From assembly GCA_904424815.1 (NCBI GenBank), contig CAJGBI010000001.1:733010-797009 (forward strand): a stretch of DNA of 64,000 nt, in the 5' to 3' direction. How positions within the stretch are numbered: position 1 is the stretch's first letter; every line of letters begins with the position of its first letter. The notes under the pieces are model-generated. The model was not told the origin of the DNA. It searched no databases and saw nothing but the letters and a program-made list of their open reading frames with translations. Of this stretch, positions 24,888 through 33,191 are shown one piece after another. Origin of the DNA: Puniceicoccaceae bacterium Marseille-Q1082. GTDB lineage: Bacteria > Verrucomicrobiota > Verrucomicrobiia > Opitutales > Intestinicryptomonadaceae. A program made the translations under genes and the position numbers.

Positions 24888-25889
24888 TTATTTCGAGGAT
24901 TCCTCGACGGCGACCGCGACCGCTACGGTCGCGCCCACCATCGGATTGTTGCCCATGCCGATGAGCCCCATCATTTCCACGTGCGCGGGAACCGAAGACG
25001 AGCCGGCAAACTGGGCGTCGCCGTGCATTCTGCCCATAGTGTCGGTCATGCCGTAGGAAGCGGGGCCAGCCGCCATGTTGTCGGGGTGGAGCGTCCTGCC
25101 CGTGCCGCCGCCGGAGGCCACGGAGAAGTATTTCTTGCCGTGTTCCATCGCCCACTTCTTGTAGGTGCCCGCCACCGGATGCTGGAAGCGCGTCGGATTG
25201 GTCGAGTTTCCGGTGATGGAGACGTCGACGCCCTCGTGGCGCATGATGGCGACGCCTTCGCTCACGTCGTCGGCTCCGTATACGCGAACCTTCGCCTTTT
25301 CGCCCTTCGAGAACGGAGTCTCCTTGACGATTTTGAGCTCTCCGGTGTAGTAGTCGTATTCCGTTTCGACGGAAGTGAAGCCGTTAATGCGCGAAATAAT
25401 GTACGCGGCGTCTTTGCCGAGGCCGTTGAGTATTACGCGCAGGGGCTCCTTGCGCACCTTGTTGGCGGTTTTTGCGATGCCTATTGCGCCCTCTGCGGCC
25501 GCAAACGACTCGTGCCCCGCGAGGAAGCAGAAGCACTTGGTTTCCTCCCTGAGCAGCATTGCCCCGAGGTTGCCGTGCCCAAGGCCCACATCGCGCGAGT
25601 CCGCCACGGAGCCTGGAATGCAAAACGCCTGCAAGCCTATGCCGATGTTTTCGGCGGCTTCCGCGGCGCTCTTTGAGCCTTTCTTGATGGCGATTGCCGC
25701 CCCCGCGGTGTACGCCCAAACCGCGTTTTCAAACGCTATGGGCTGGATTCCCTTGACGATTTCCTCGACGTCGATGCCCTTGTCCTTGCATATCTTTTGG
25801 GCGTCCTCGAGCCCGTCGATTCCGTATTCGGCGAGAACCTTGTTGATTTTGTCTATGCGTCTTTCGTAACCTTCAAATGTTATAGCCAT
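24888..25889 (-). CDS. GGGtGRT family protein
   Basis: The 333-residue protein carries the name-giving motif GGGTGRT at residues 260-266 in SVASGGGTGRTLHPDNMAAG. Other conserved-looking stretches are GLGHGNLGAMLLREETKCFC (~102-121) and GNSTNPTRFQHPVAGTYKKW. Cysteines at 34, 90, 119 and 121 could bind metal. It has no signal peptide or TM helix. The family is known by name from anaerobic bacteria and archaea; I know of no assigned function. The gene lies 9 nt downstream of the IscU-like gene, and a strong terminator closes this two-gene operon. Confidence 0.85.
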   Translation of the reverse strand: MAITFEGYERRIDKINKVLAEYGIDGLEDAQKICKDKGIDVEEIVKGIQPIAFENAVWAYTAGAAIAIKKGSKSAAEAAENIGIGLQAFCIPGSVADSRDVGLGHGNLGAMLLREETKCFCFLAGHESFAAAEGAIGIAKTANKVRKEPLRVILNGLGKDAAYIISRINGFTSVETEYDYYTGELKIVKETPFSKGEKAKVRVYGADDVSEGVAIMRHEGVDVSITGNSTNPTRFQHPVAGTYKKWAMEHGKKYFSVASGGGTGRTLHPDNMAAGPASYGMTDTMGRMHGDAQFAGSSSVPAHVEMMGLIGMGNNPMVGATVAVAVAVEESSK

Positions 25890-25898
25890 GTCAGCCTC

Positions 25899-26606
25899 CT
25901 ATTCCTTGCGCGGGTCGATGACTTTTACTGCGTCTTCAAAGCGTCCCTTGACGGAGACGTTCTTCTCGAAGGCTTCCTTGGGATCCGCGCCCTTGCGGAT
26001 CTGCTCGAGCATTTTCCCGAGGTGCACGGTCTTGTAGCCGATGACTTCGCCGTTTTCGTCGAGGCCCTCTTCGAGGACATACCCCTCCGCCATTTCGAGG
26101 TAGCGGGGGCCCTTGATTTTCGTCGAATACATGGTGCCGACCTGCGAGCGCAGGCCTTTGCCGAGGTCCTCGAGGCCGGCGCCGATGGGCAGGCCGTTTT
26201 CGGAGAACGCCGTCTGGGTGCGCCCGTAGATGATTTGCAGGAAGAGCTCGCGCATGGCGACATTGATGGCGTCGCATACGAGGTCGGAATTGACGGCTTC
26301 GAGGACGGTCTTGCCCGGGAGGATTTCCGCCGCCATGGCCGCCGAGTGCGTCATGCCGGAGCACCCGATTGTTTCGACGAGCGCCTCTTCAATGACGCCG
26401 CCCTTGACGTTGAGCGTGAGCTTGCAGGCGCCCTGCTGGGGGGCGCACCAGCCGATCCCGTGGGTGAGGCCGCTGATGTCGCCGATTTGGGTGGCCTTCA
26501 CCCATTTCCCCTCTTCGGGAATGGGCGCGGGGCCGTGTTTGGCGCCTTTCGCCACGCAGCACATCTGTTGCACTTCGTGCGAGCAATTGTGGTTTGGACA
26601 ACTCAT
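25899..26606 (-). CDS. IscU/NifU-like iron-sulfur scaffold-type protein paired with GGGtGRT
   Basis: The 235-residue protein has a Cys-rich N-terminus (C3, C8, C16, C17), C54 and C61, and an IscU/NifU_N-like core around residues 70-115 (VETIGCSGMTHSAAMAAEILPGKTVLEAV with C82, then C111). This matches scaffolds on which Fe-S clusters are built, but other features of canonical IscU are missing and a ~110-residue C-terminal extension is unusual. Its constant companion, the GGGtGRT protein, follows at once. No cysteine desulfurase is nearby. An Fe-S or redox role is inferred. Confidence 0.75.
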   Translation of the reverse strand: MSCPNHNCSHEVQQMCCVAKGAKHGPAPIPEEGKWVKATQIGDISGLTHGIGWCAPQQGACKLTLNVKGGVIEEALVETIGCSGMTHSAAMAAEILPGKTVLEAVNSDLVCDAINVAMRELFLQIIYGRTQTAFSENGLPIGAGLEDLGKGLRSQVGTMYSTKIKGPRYLEMAEGYVLEEGLDENGEVIGYKTVHLGKMLEQIRKGADPKEAFEKNVSVKGRFEDAVKVIDPRKE

Positions 26607-26689
26607 ATCGCAGTAATTTATTGTTGTTTGTTGCGTAAATAAACTTTCCTAAAATCTCATTCGGCGGCGCGCCATGCAAGCGTTTTTGT

Positions 26690-26726
26690 CAAAAAAAAAA
26701 CGCCGCGCGGGCGCCGGACGCCCGCG
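26690..26726 (-). terminator. rho-independent terminator after the DUF4832-like genes
   Basis: On the minus strand CGCGGGCG-TCCGG-CGCCCGCG is followed by CGGCG and T10, 23 nt beyond the stop at 26749. Confidence 0.8.
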
Positions 26727-26748
26727 GGCGAAAGCGGAGGCTGACGCG

Positions 26749-28116
26749 CTATTTTGCGGAGATTTTTCCGAGATCGAGCGAACCGTCGGGGTTGAGGTTT
26801 TTGACGGCGAAGCGGAAGTCGCGGAATATCTTTTTAGTGTGGTAGATTCGCAGGGAGAGCGAATACGCCTCGCCTGGTTTCAGGGAAACGCGCATGGCGT
26901 CCGAAAATTCAAACTTGCCAGGGAGGATTTTTCGGGGATCCTGCGAGGAAATCGCGTCGAACACGACCTTGCCGGAGGAGTCCCGCAGCTCGTACTTCAT
27001 GCGGTACGGCAGGTATATGCGGGCGACGCCCTTGTTTTCTCCCTTTACCGACACCTCGAGCTTGCCGTCTTCATAGGACACTTCGGCGGACTCCGGAACG
27101 AGGCGCGCGCCGGCGTAAACGCACACTTTGTCGACCGCCGCCCTCTCTTTGGGATCCGTTATCTGCCACGGGTGGAACGGGATCTCGTTGACGAGGGAGG
27201 CGTGGTTATCAAGAATCCAGTCGCAGGAAAAAATTATGTCCCATCCTTTTTCGTGCAGCGAATTCACGTCGCCGAAAAACTCGAAAAATATCGGCTTGTC
27301 CTTCCAAACGTCGCCCATGCGCTCTATTTTGTCATAGGGCGGCTTGCCTATCTAGCGGCCGAAGTGCCACGGAGACCCCACGCCGTCGCGCCGCAACCCC
27401 ACGCGCGGCTTTTTGCGCTTGCCGAGCGCGTATTCGAGAACCTGGAAGTCGTCGGTCATAAAAAATATGTCCGACTTTTTGAAATTTTGCAGGTACATGT
27501 CCGCGTATTTTTTGCGGAGTTCGAGCGAATACATGTTCGGGTCTTCGAGGCCCATGGAGGTGCAGTGCCATTCGCCCCAGTTGCCGAAGCTGCCGAGGTC
27601 GAGCCCGCCGATGCGCGGGTCGCCGTCGTAGCGGGCGGCGAGGGCCTTTATGAATTTTTCATGCTCTTCGAGGAAAATCGGGTCGTCGAAATACGCCGAA
27701 ACGTGCGTTTTGGATTTTCCGCCGTCGGGAGTCTTGTACTCCATTCCCTCGAATTCGTGCCATTTGGCGCCCTTTTGGAAAATCCATTCGGGAGTGGAAT
27801 ACTTGCGCCCGCCGTGGAAGTTGGTGCACATTATGCGGAAGTAGAACGGCAAGCCGTTCTTGGAGAAAAACTCCAGAGCCCTGTCGATCGGCTCCCAATT
27901 GTATTCGCCCTCCACAGGCTGCAGCTTTGCCCATTCAAACCTGAAATATCCCGCGCCGTAATTTACTTTGGTCTTGGGATTGAACCAGAGCGAATTGCTG
28001 GAAAACCCCTGCCCCGGATTCTGGAAAATGTCGGGGTTTTCCTCGAATTTTATCTCCGAGGCGCGGGCGGCGCAGAGCGCGCCGGAAACCGCAAGCGTCA
28101 TCAACAGTTTTTTCAT
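26749..28116 (-). pseudogene. DUF4832-like secreted protein interrupted by an in-frame amber codon
   Basis: The frame runs unbroken for 455 codons except for TAG at 27354-27352 (codon 255), where the adjacent paralogue (28127-29527) has Trp in ...HFKRWIGRWPYENIRNMGD; here HFGR-stop-IGKPPYDKIERMGD. A single TGG-to-TAG change explains it. The N-terminal part has a signal peptide (MKKLLMTLAVSGALCAARAS), the NPGQGF motif and the FRFEWAKLQPVEGEYNWEPI barrel segment; the C-terminal beta domain ends GSLDLGKISAK. The preferred start is ATG 28116 with an AGGT upstream, 10 nt after the paralogue's stop. It is a recent nonsense mutation or a sequencing error; the C-terminal part keeps good coding character. 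Confidence 0.75.
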
Positions 28117-28126
28117 TTTGCGCAAC

Positions 28127-29527
28127 CTATTTTATCAGGATTTTCCCGAGGTCGAGCGACCCGTCGGGATTGAGATTTTTTGCGGCAAAGCGGAAGTCTT
28201 TGAGAACCCCCGCGGGGTGGCGGACGCGCAGGGATAGCGAATACTCTTTCCCCCTTTTGAGCGGGACTTCAAACTCGTCGCAAAATTCAAATTCGCCCGG
28301 GAGGATTTCTCGGGGATCCCGCGCGGAAACCATCTCGGCGGCATCCCCCGAATCTCCGCGCAGCACGTAGACAAATCGGTAAGGCAGGTAGATTTTAGAC
28401 GCCCCTTTGTTTTCCCCGCGAACGCGGATTTTCAATTTTCCGCCCGCGTACGACACATCCGCCGACCGTGGAACGAGACGGGCGCCGGCGAAGAGGTCGA
28501 TGTCGCGCAGAAGCTTTTCCTCGCCGGAGCCCGCCGCTATCTGGCGCGGCGAAAGCGGCCCCTCGTTTACGAGGCACGCATGGTTTTCGAGAACCCACCC
28601 GAGCGAATACGGAATGTCCCAGCCCCTGCCGCGCATCATCTCCACGCTGCCGAAAAATTCGAAAATCGCGGGCATATCTTTCCATATATCGCCCATATTC
28701 CGTATATTTTCATAGGGCCATCTCCCTATCCACCGCTTGAAGTGCGACGGCGAGCCGACGCCGTCGCGCCTTATCCCGACGCGCGGTTTTTCGCCCTTTC
28801 CGAGCGCGTATTCGAGCGTCTCGTGGTCGTCGGTCATAAATATCAGCGGGGTCTTTTTGAAGTTTTGCAGGTACATGTCGGCGTATTTCCTGCGGATTTC
28901 CGGAGAATGCGGGCGCACGTCGGGCTTTTTGAGCCCGAGGCTCGTGCAGTGCCATTCGCCCCAGTTGCCGTAGCTGCCGAGGTCTATGCCGCCGATGCGC
29001 GGGTCGCCGTCGTAGCGGGCGGCGAGGGCTTTTATGAATTTTTCGTGCTCTTTGATGAAAACGGGGTCTCCGAACTCCGGAACCGCGATTTTGACTTTTC
29101 CGTCCGGATATTTTTTATTTTTGCCGGGCTCCTTTTGCATTTCGTGAACGGTATATTTCGCGCCCTTGTCGAACACCCATTTAGGGGTCTGGTAGAACGG
29201 CGGATAACCGGAAGTATTGACGCACATTATGCGGAAGTAGAACGGCAAACCCTCGCGCGAGAAATTTTCCAGTGCGCGGTCGATGGGCTTCCAATCGTAG
29301 ACGCCCTCTTCGGGGTTCAGGCGCGCCCACGTGTAGCGCTCGTATCCCGCGCCGAAATTGACGGAATTTTGCGAGCCCTTCAAGGAGTTGCCGAAACGCA
29401 GCCAGCCCTGCCCCGGGTTCTGAAAGATTTCCGCATTTTCATCGAATGTTTTTCGGGTCTCGAAAGTTCCCGAGACGCACGAGCACAATAGCGCCGACAG
29501 CGCGGCAAACAATATGGATTTTTTCAT
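28127..29527 (-). CDS. DUF4832-like lipoprotein, putative glycoside-hydrolase-like enzyme
   Basis: The 466-residue protein starts with MKKSILFAALSALLCSC, a probable lipoprotein signal with Cys17. The NPGQGW motif and YTWARLNPEEGVYDWKPIDRAL resemble the first strands of the TIM barrel in DUF4832/GH-like proteins. GNWGEWHCT lies at the expected acid/base strand position, and a C-terminal ~130-residue beta domain ends NPDGSLDLGKILIK. GGGGAGGGGAA-type purines upstream give a good ribosome-binding site. Its tandem paralogue follows 10 nt downstream. These proteins occur in gut polysaccharide users; the substrate is unknown. Confidence 0.75.
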   Translation of the reverse strand: MKKSILFAALSALLCSCVSGTFETRKTFDENAEIFQNPGQGWLRFGNSLKGSQNSVNFGAGYERYTWARLNPEEGVYDWKPIDRALENFSREGLPFYFRIMCVNTSGYPPFYQTPKWVFDKGAKYTVHEMQKEPGKNKKYPDGKVKIAVPEFGDPVFIKEHEKFIKALAARYDGDPRIGGIDLGSYGNWGEWHCTSLGLKKPDVRPHSPEIRRKYADMYLQNFKKTPLIFMTDDHETLEYALGKGEKPRVGIRRDGVGSPSHFKRWIGRWPYENIRNMGDIWKDMPAIFEFFGSVEMMRGRGWDIPYSLGWVLENHACLVNEGPLSPRQIAAGSGEEKLLRDIDLFAGARLVPRSADVSYAGGKLKIRVRGENKGASKIYLPYRFVYVLRGDSGDAAEMVSARDPREILPGEFEFCDEFEVPLKRGKEYSLSLRVRHPAGVLKDFRFAAKNLNPDGSLDLGKILIK

Positions 29528-29788
29528 AACATTCCCCTCCCCGTTACACTGTTGAACACGGTATGCGTTTATTAAAAAACAAAAGATAAACCGGCGTCAA
29601 GCGCCAACGCGCGCGGAAGCGGACTTCGCATCATTTTTTCAACCAAAACCGCCCGCGCTAAACCGGCGGGGCGCCGGCGCGCAAAAAAAACGGCAGGAAG
29701 CGGCGGTTGCGCATTCGCAAAACCGCCGCCCGCCGCAAAAACCCGTCTTACGGAGCGGCCGGACGCCCTCGGCAAACGGCGCCGCCGC

Positions 29789-31084
29789 CTATTTTGCCGC
29801 GCGCCGCTCCAGCTCCCTGTGGGCGATATCCCGGCGGAAAAACCCGCCGTCGAACTTCACGGAATCTGCGAGCGCGTAGGCGTTGGCGAGCGCTTCTTCC
29901 AGCGTCTTGCCGAAGCCCGAAAGCCCCAGCACCCTTCCGCCCGCCGTAAGGATTTTGTCGCCCTCGCGCCTCGTTCCGGCGTGGACAATCTGCGAGTTCG
30001 CGGGGACGTTTTCGGGCAGGGAGATCTCGTCGCCCTTCGCGTACTTCCCCGGGTATCCGCGCGCGCACATGACGACCACCGCCGCGAATCCGCTGGCTAT
30101 TTTGACTTTGGACGGGTCGAGATTTCCGCACGCGGCATCGTACATGAGTTCGAGCGGGTCGCTCTCGAGCAGCGGCATCAGCACCTGGCATTCGGGGTCG
30201 CCGAAGCGCACGTTAAATTCCACGACTTTCGGGCCGCCTTTCGTTATCATTATCCCGACATACAGTGTTCCGCGGTAGTCGATACCCTCTTTGGCGAGCC
30301 CCTCGAGCGTCGGTTCCACTATTGTTTTGCGCACGGCTTCGAGAACTTCCGGAGTCGCCACCGCCGCCGGCGCGTATGCGCCCATTCCGCCCGTGTTCGG
30401 CCCCGTATCGCCCTCTCCGACGCGCTTGTGGTCCTGGCTTGCGGGCAGCATCACGTATTTTTGACCGGAGACCACGAGCATTATGCTCGCCTCTTCCCCG
30501 TCCATTTTTTCCTCTACGACGATTTCCCTTCCGCTATCTCCGAACGCGCCGCCCTCGAGCATTTCGCGCGCGGCTGCGGCTGCCTCTTCGCGGGAGGACG
30601 GTATGACGACCCCCTTGCCCGCCGCGAGGCCGCTGGCCTTTATGACGGTCTCAAACGGGGCGGATTTTATGTAAGCCTCGGCCTCCGCCGCGTCCGTAAA
30701 GCTGCGCCCCTCCGCGGTGGGAATTGAGTATTTTTTCAGGAAATCCTTTGTGTACGCCTTGCTCGCCTCTAAAATCGCGCCGTCTTTCGACGGGCCGTAA
30801 ACGGGAATGCCCCGCGCCCTCAGCATGTCGCCGAGCCCCAGCGAAAGCGGGACTTCCGGTCCGCAGATTACGAAGTCGAACCCGTTTTCCTCCGCAAATT
30901 TCGCAAGGGCGGAAACGTCCTCGGCGGGAATCGGGGCGACCTCGCAGTCGCGCTCTATGCCGCCGTTGCCGGGCGCGCACACGAGCCTTTCGAGCATGGG
31001 GGAGCGCTTTGCGGCCAGAACGAGCGCGTGCTCGCGGCCTCCGCTTCCCACAATCAACACCTTTAATTTTTTTCCGGATGCCAT
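29789..31084 (-). CDS. purD: phosphoribosylamine--glycine ligase
   Basis: The 431-residue ATP-grasp enzyme makes glycinamide ribonucleotide, step 2 of purine synthesis. Motifs: KVLIVGSGGREHAL at the N-terminus, CGPEVPLSLGLGDMLRARGIPVYGP, ASGLAAGKGVVIPSS, QDHKRVGEGDTGPNTGGMGAYAPA, and VVEFNVRFGDPECQVLMPLL with the metal-binding Glu and Asn. The start at 31084 (MASGKKLKVLIVG) is preferred to one 33 nt upstream that would overlap the lptG-like gene. The gene begins 1 nt after that gene's stop, so the two are coupled. Confidence 0.97.
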   Translation of the reverse strand: MASGKKLKVLIVGSGGREHALVLAAKRSPMLERLVCAPGNGGIERDCEVAPIPAEDVSALAKFAEENGFDFVICGPEVPLSLGLGDMLRARGIPVYGPSKDGAILEASKAYTKDFLKKYSIPTAEGRSFTDAAEAEAYIKSAPFETVIKASGLAAGKGVVIPSSREEAAAAAREMLEGGAFGDSGREIVVEEKMDGEEASIMLVVSGQKYVMLPASQDHKRVGEGDTGPNTGGMGAYAPAAVATPEVLEAVRKTIVEPTLEGLAKEGIDYRGTLYVGIMITKGGPKVVEFNVRFGDPECQVLMPLLESDPLELMYDAACGNLDPSKVKIASGFAAVVVMCARGYPGKYAKGDEISLPENVPANSQIVHAGTRREGDKILTAGGRVLGLSGFGKTLEEALANAYALADSVKFDGGFFRRDIAHRELERRAAK

Positions 31085-31085
31085 A

Positions 31086-32198
31086 TCAAACAACTTTTCT
31101 GTAAAGCGAGAGCGCAAAGAGCAGCATCGCGATATTCGGAATCGCGGCGGCCCATAGCGGCGGAATTATTCCCCTGCCCCCCACCGCGCCGAGCGCGCTG
31201 TCGAGGACGAAGTACACAAAAAACAGCCCAACCGTCTTGGAGACGCCCACCATGGGGTTCGTCCGCACGCCCGCAACCGAAAACGGAATGGCAATCGCCA
31301 CAACTATTATGCACGCGAACGGGCTGAACCATATGGAATAGGACCTCACGAGGTACGGGACGGCCTCCGGAGCCTCGGCGCTGCCCATAGACTCTATGAG
31401 CGTTTTTGTCTCAAAGAGCGAAAGGTCTTTGGGGCGGCGCATGGACAAAACCATTATCTGCGGCTTTTCGCCGAAATCCCTGAAATACCTCTTGTCGAAC
31501 CCGACAGCCTTCACCGCCTTGTGGGTGTCGGGGTCGAAGTCTATACGCTGGCCGTCGAGAAAAAACCAGCAGTTGTCGACGTCGTCGTAGACGCCCTCGC
31601 GCGCCATCACCCGCGAGACCTCCCGCCCCCGAGTATCGAGCGCGGAGACCGTCACGCCGCGCGCGCGGTTCGTCGCCTGACTGAACGAGTTCATGAACCA
31701 GAGCCTGCCGTCCTTCCTGTTATTGAAGCATAGGGCGTTTACCCTACCCACATCCGAGAGTTCGGCGGTGCGCATCTGTTCGGCGAACCTGATATTGTCG
31801 TAGAGCAGGCGGGAATTTTCCTTGCAGACGGGAATTGTGTGCGCGTTGAGCCACAGCAGCGCGCCCGCCAGCAGCGCGCCCGCAAACCACAGCGAGCGCG
31901 TAATTGCAAAAACATTCAGGCCCGCCGCGCGCATTGCGGTGATTTCGTTGTTGCGGTGGAGGGAGCCGAGCACATATATGAGCGAGAGCAGAAGGCTTAT
32001 CGGGAGGACTACCGGAACGAGCGTGGGAACGAGCAGCGCGTAAAAAAGGAGTATCTGTTCCGTCTCCGCGCCCCAGTTTATGAGCTTGCCGAGATTGTTG
32101 TACATGTCGTGCAGCACGAGAATCCCGAGCGTGACGCCTATGGCGACGACAAATATTTTCAGCCACTCGCAAAAGACGTATCTGTCCAATAGTTTCAT
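31086..32198 (-). CDS. lptG: LptF/LptG-family LPS export permease
   Basis: The 370-residue protein has the LptF/G layout: RYVFCEWLKIFVVAIGVTLGIL as TM1, two more TM helices within residues ~60-120, a periplasmic beta-jellyroll domain (~130-270), and three TM helices at the C-terminus. With LptB it pulls LPS from the inner membrane to the Lpt bridge. No lptB or second permease is here, and I cannot firmly tell LptF from LptG, so the symbol is tentative. The LNRNNEITAMRAAG-type coupling loop (LHRNNEITAMRAAGLNVFAI) is clear. Confidence 0.88.
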   Translation of the reverse strand: MKLLDRYVFCEWLKIFVVAIGVTLGILVLHDMYNNLGKLINWGAETEQILLFYALLVPTLVPVVLPISLLLSLIYVLGSLHRNNEITAMRAAGLNVFAITRSLWFAGALLAGALLWLNAHTIPVCKENSRLLYDNIRFAEQMRTAELSDVGRVNALCFNNRKDGRLWFMNSFSQATNRARGVTVSALDTRGREVSRVMAREGVYDDVDNCWFFLDGQRIDFDPDTHKAVKAVGFDKRYFRDFGEKPQIMVLSMRRPKDLSLFETKTLIESMGSAEAPEAVPYLVRSYSIWFSPFACIIVVAIAIPFSVAGVRTNPMVGVSKTVGLFFVYFVLDSALGAVGGRGIIPPLWAAAIPNIAMLLFALSLYRKVV

Positions 32199-32261
32199 AA
32201 AAATACAGCTGGCGCGATTATTCCGGATTTCGCCGCCTTATCAAATGTTTTCGCCAAAAAA

Positions 32262-32289
32262 ACAAAAAAAACGCGGCGGGCGGCCGCGT
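32262..32289 (-). terminator. rho-independent terminator of the LOG-family gene
   Basis: On the minus strand AACGCGGCC-GCCC-GCCGCGT is followed by T8-GT7, about 20 nt after the stop at 32310. Confidence 0.85.
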
Positions 32290-32309
32290 TTGCGATAAAA
32301 ATTTCCGCC

Positions 32310-33161
32310 TTAAACCTTGCGCAGGTTCATCATCTTTTCGAGCTTGGAGGTAATGATGTTGTATGCCTCCTCCACGGTTTCGGCGTACTCGAAAAAGCCG
32401 AGGTCGGACTTCGTTATGACGTCGGTCTTTACGAGCCAGTCGAAGTCCACAGCGTTTTCCCAGAATTTTTTGCCGAAGAGCACCGTCGGAATGTACGAAT
32501 GCGTCTTGCGGGTTTTCATCAGCGTGAAAACCTCAAAAAATTCGTCGAATGTTCCCGTCCCGCCCGGGAAGACGACAAGCGCCTTGGCGAAAAACAGCAG
32601 CCAAAATTTGCGCATTAGAAAATAATTGAAGTTTATCCATACGCCCCTGTCGAGATACTTGTTGCGCTTCTGCTCGTCGGGAATCACGATGGTGGCCCCC
32701 ACGGGGGTTCCGCCGGCCTTGTACGCGCCCTTGTTGGCCGCCTCCATGATTCCGGGGCCGCCGCCCGTCATTATGTAGAACTTTTCGTCCTCCGGCAAAT
32801 CGAGGCAGTTGGACCATTCCTGCAGCCTGCGCGCGAGCTCTTCGGCGGCAGTGTAGTACTTGGACATTTCGCACGCCATTTTTGCCGCTTCCAGCCCCTC
32901 CTTAGAGCCCGAGCGCTTCTTGGCGGCAGCAAGCTCCTTTCGCGCAACGTCCTCCGGCTTTATGCGCGAGGCCCCGAAAAAGGTTATGGTGTTTTGGATT
33001 TTCTCCTGCTCGAATATAAACGCGGGCATCAGCAGGTCGCGCTGAATGCGCATGAGGCGCTCCGACATCCCCTCGAAAGCGCATTCAATGGGCTGGTCGC
33101 AACTCTTTTCGGCGGCGGTTTCCGGATACTTTTTCACTTCTGCGGCTTTTTTGGATTTCAT
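32310..33161 (-). CDS. LOG-family (TIGR00730-like) nucleotide 5'-monophosphate phosphoribohydrolase-like protein
   Basis: The 283-residue Rossmann-fold protein has both LOG signatures: TGGGPGIMEAANKGAYKAGG and FPGGTGTFDEFFEVFTLMKT. LOG enzymes cleave ribose-5'-phosphate from nucleotides, including cytokinin nucleotides; many are mis-annotated as lysine decarboxylases. An extra ~55-residue N-terminal segment precedes the ITFFGASRIKPED strand, as in the longer family members. The gene follows the IPT/TIG lipoprotein gene by 30 nt on the same strand and ends in its own terminator. Physiological substrate unknown. Confidence 0.85.
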   Translation of the reverse strand: MKSKKAAEVKKYPETAAEKSCDQPIECAFEGMSERLMRIQRDLLMPAFIFEQEKIQNTITFFGASRIKPEDVARKELAAAKKRSGSKEGLEAAKMACEMSKYYTAAEELARRLQEWSNCLDLPEDEKFYIMTGGGPGIMEAANKGAYKAGGTPVGATIVIPDEQKRNKYLDRGVWINFNYFLMRKFWLLFFAKALVVFPGGTGTFDEFFEVFTLMKTRKTHSYIPTVLFGKKFWENAVDFDWLVKTDVITKSDLGFFEYAETVEEAYNIITSKLEKMMNLRKV

Positions 33162-33191
33162 AAATCGGCTTTCGAAAAGTTGGAGATTGCG

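Noticed and set aside
27352-27354. Amber codon as pyrrolysine or recoded sense codon
   Set aside because: No pyl genes are visible, the paralogue has Trp, and TAG ends other genes (for example at 431 and 5911) normally.
26674-28173. Long plus-strand open frame (about 499 codons) opposite the DUF4832-like genes
   Set aside because: It lies antisense to clearly conserved paralogous coding sequence; its product is a GC-skewed shadow without motifs.
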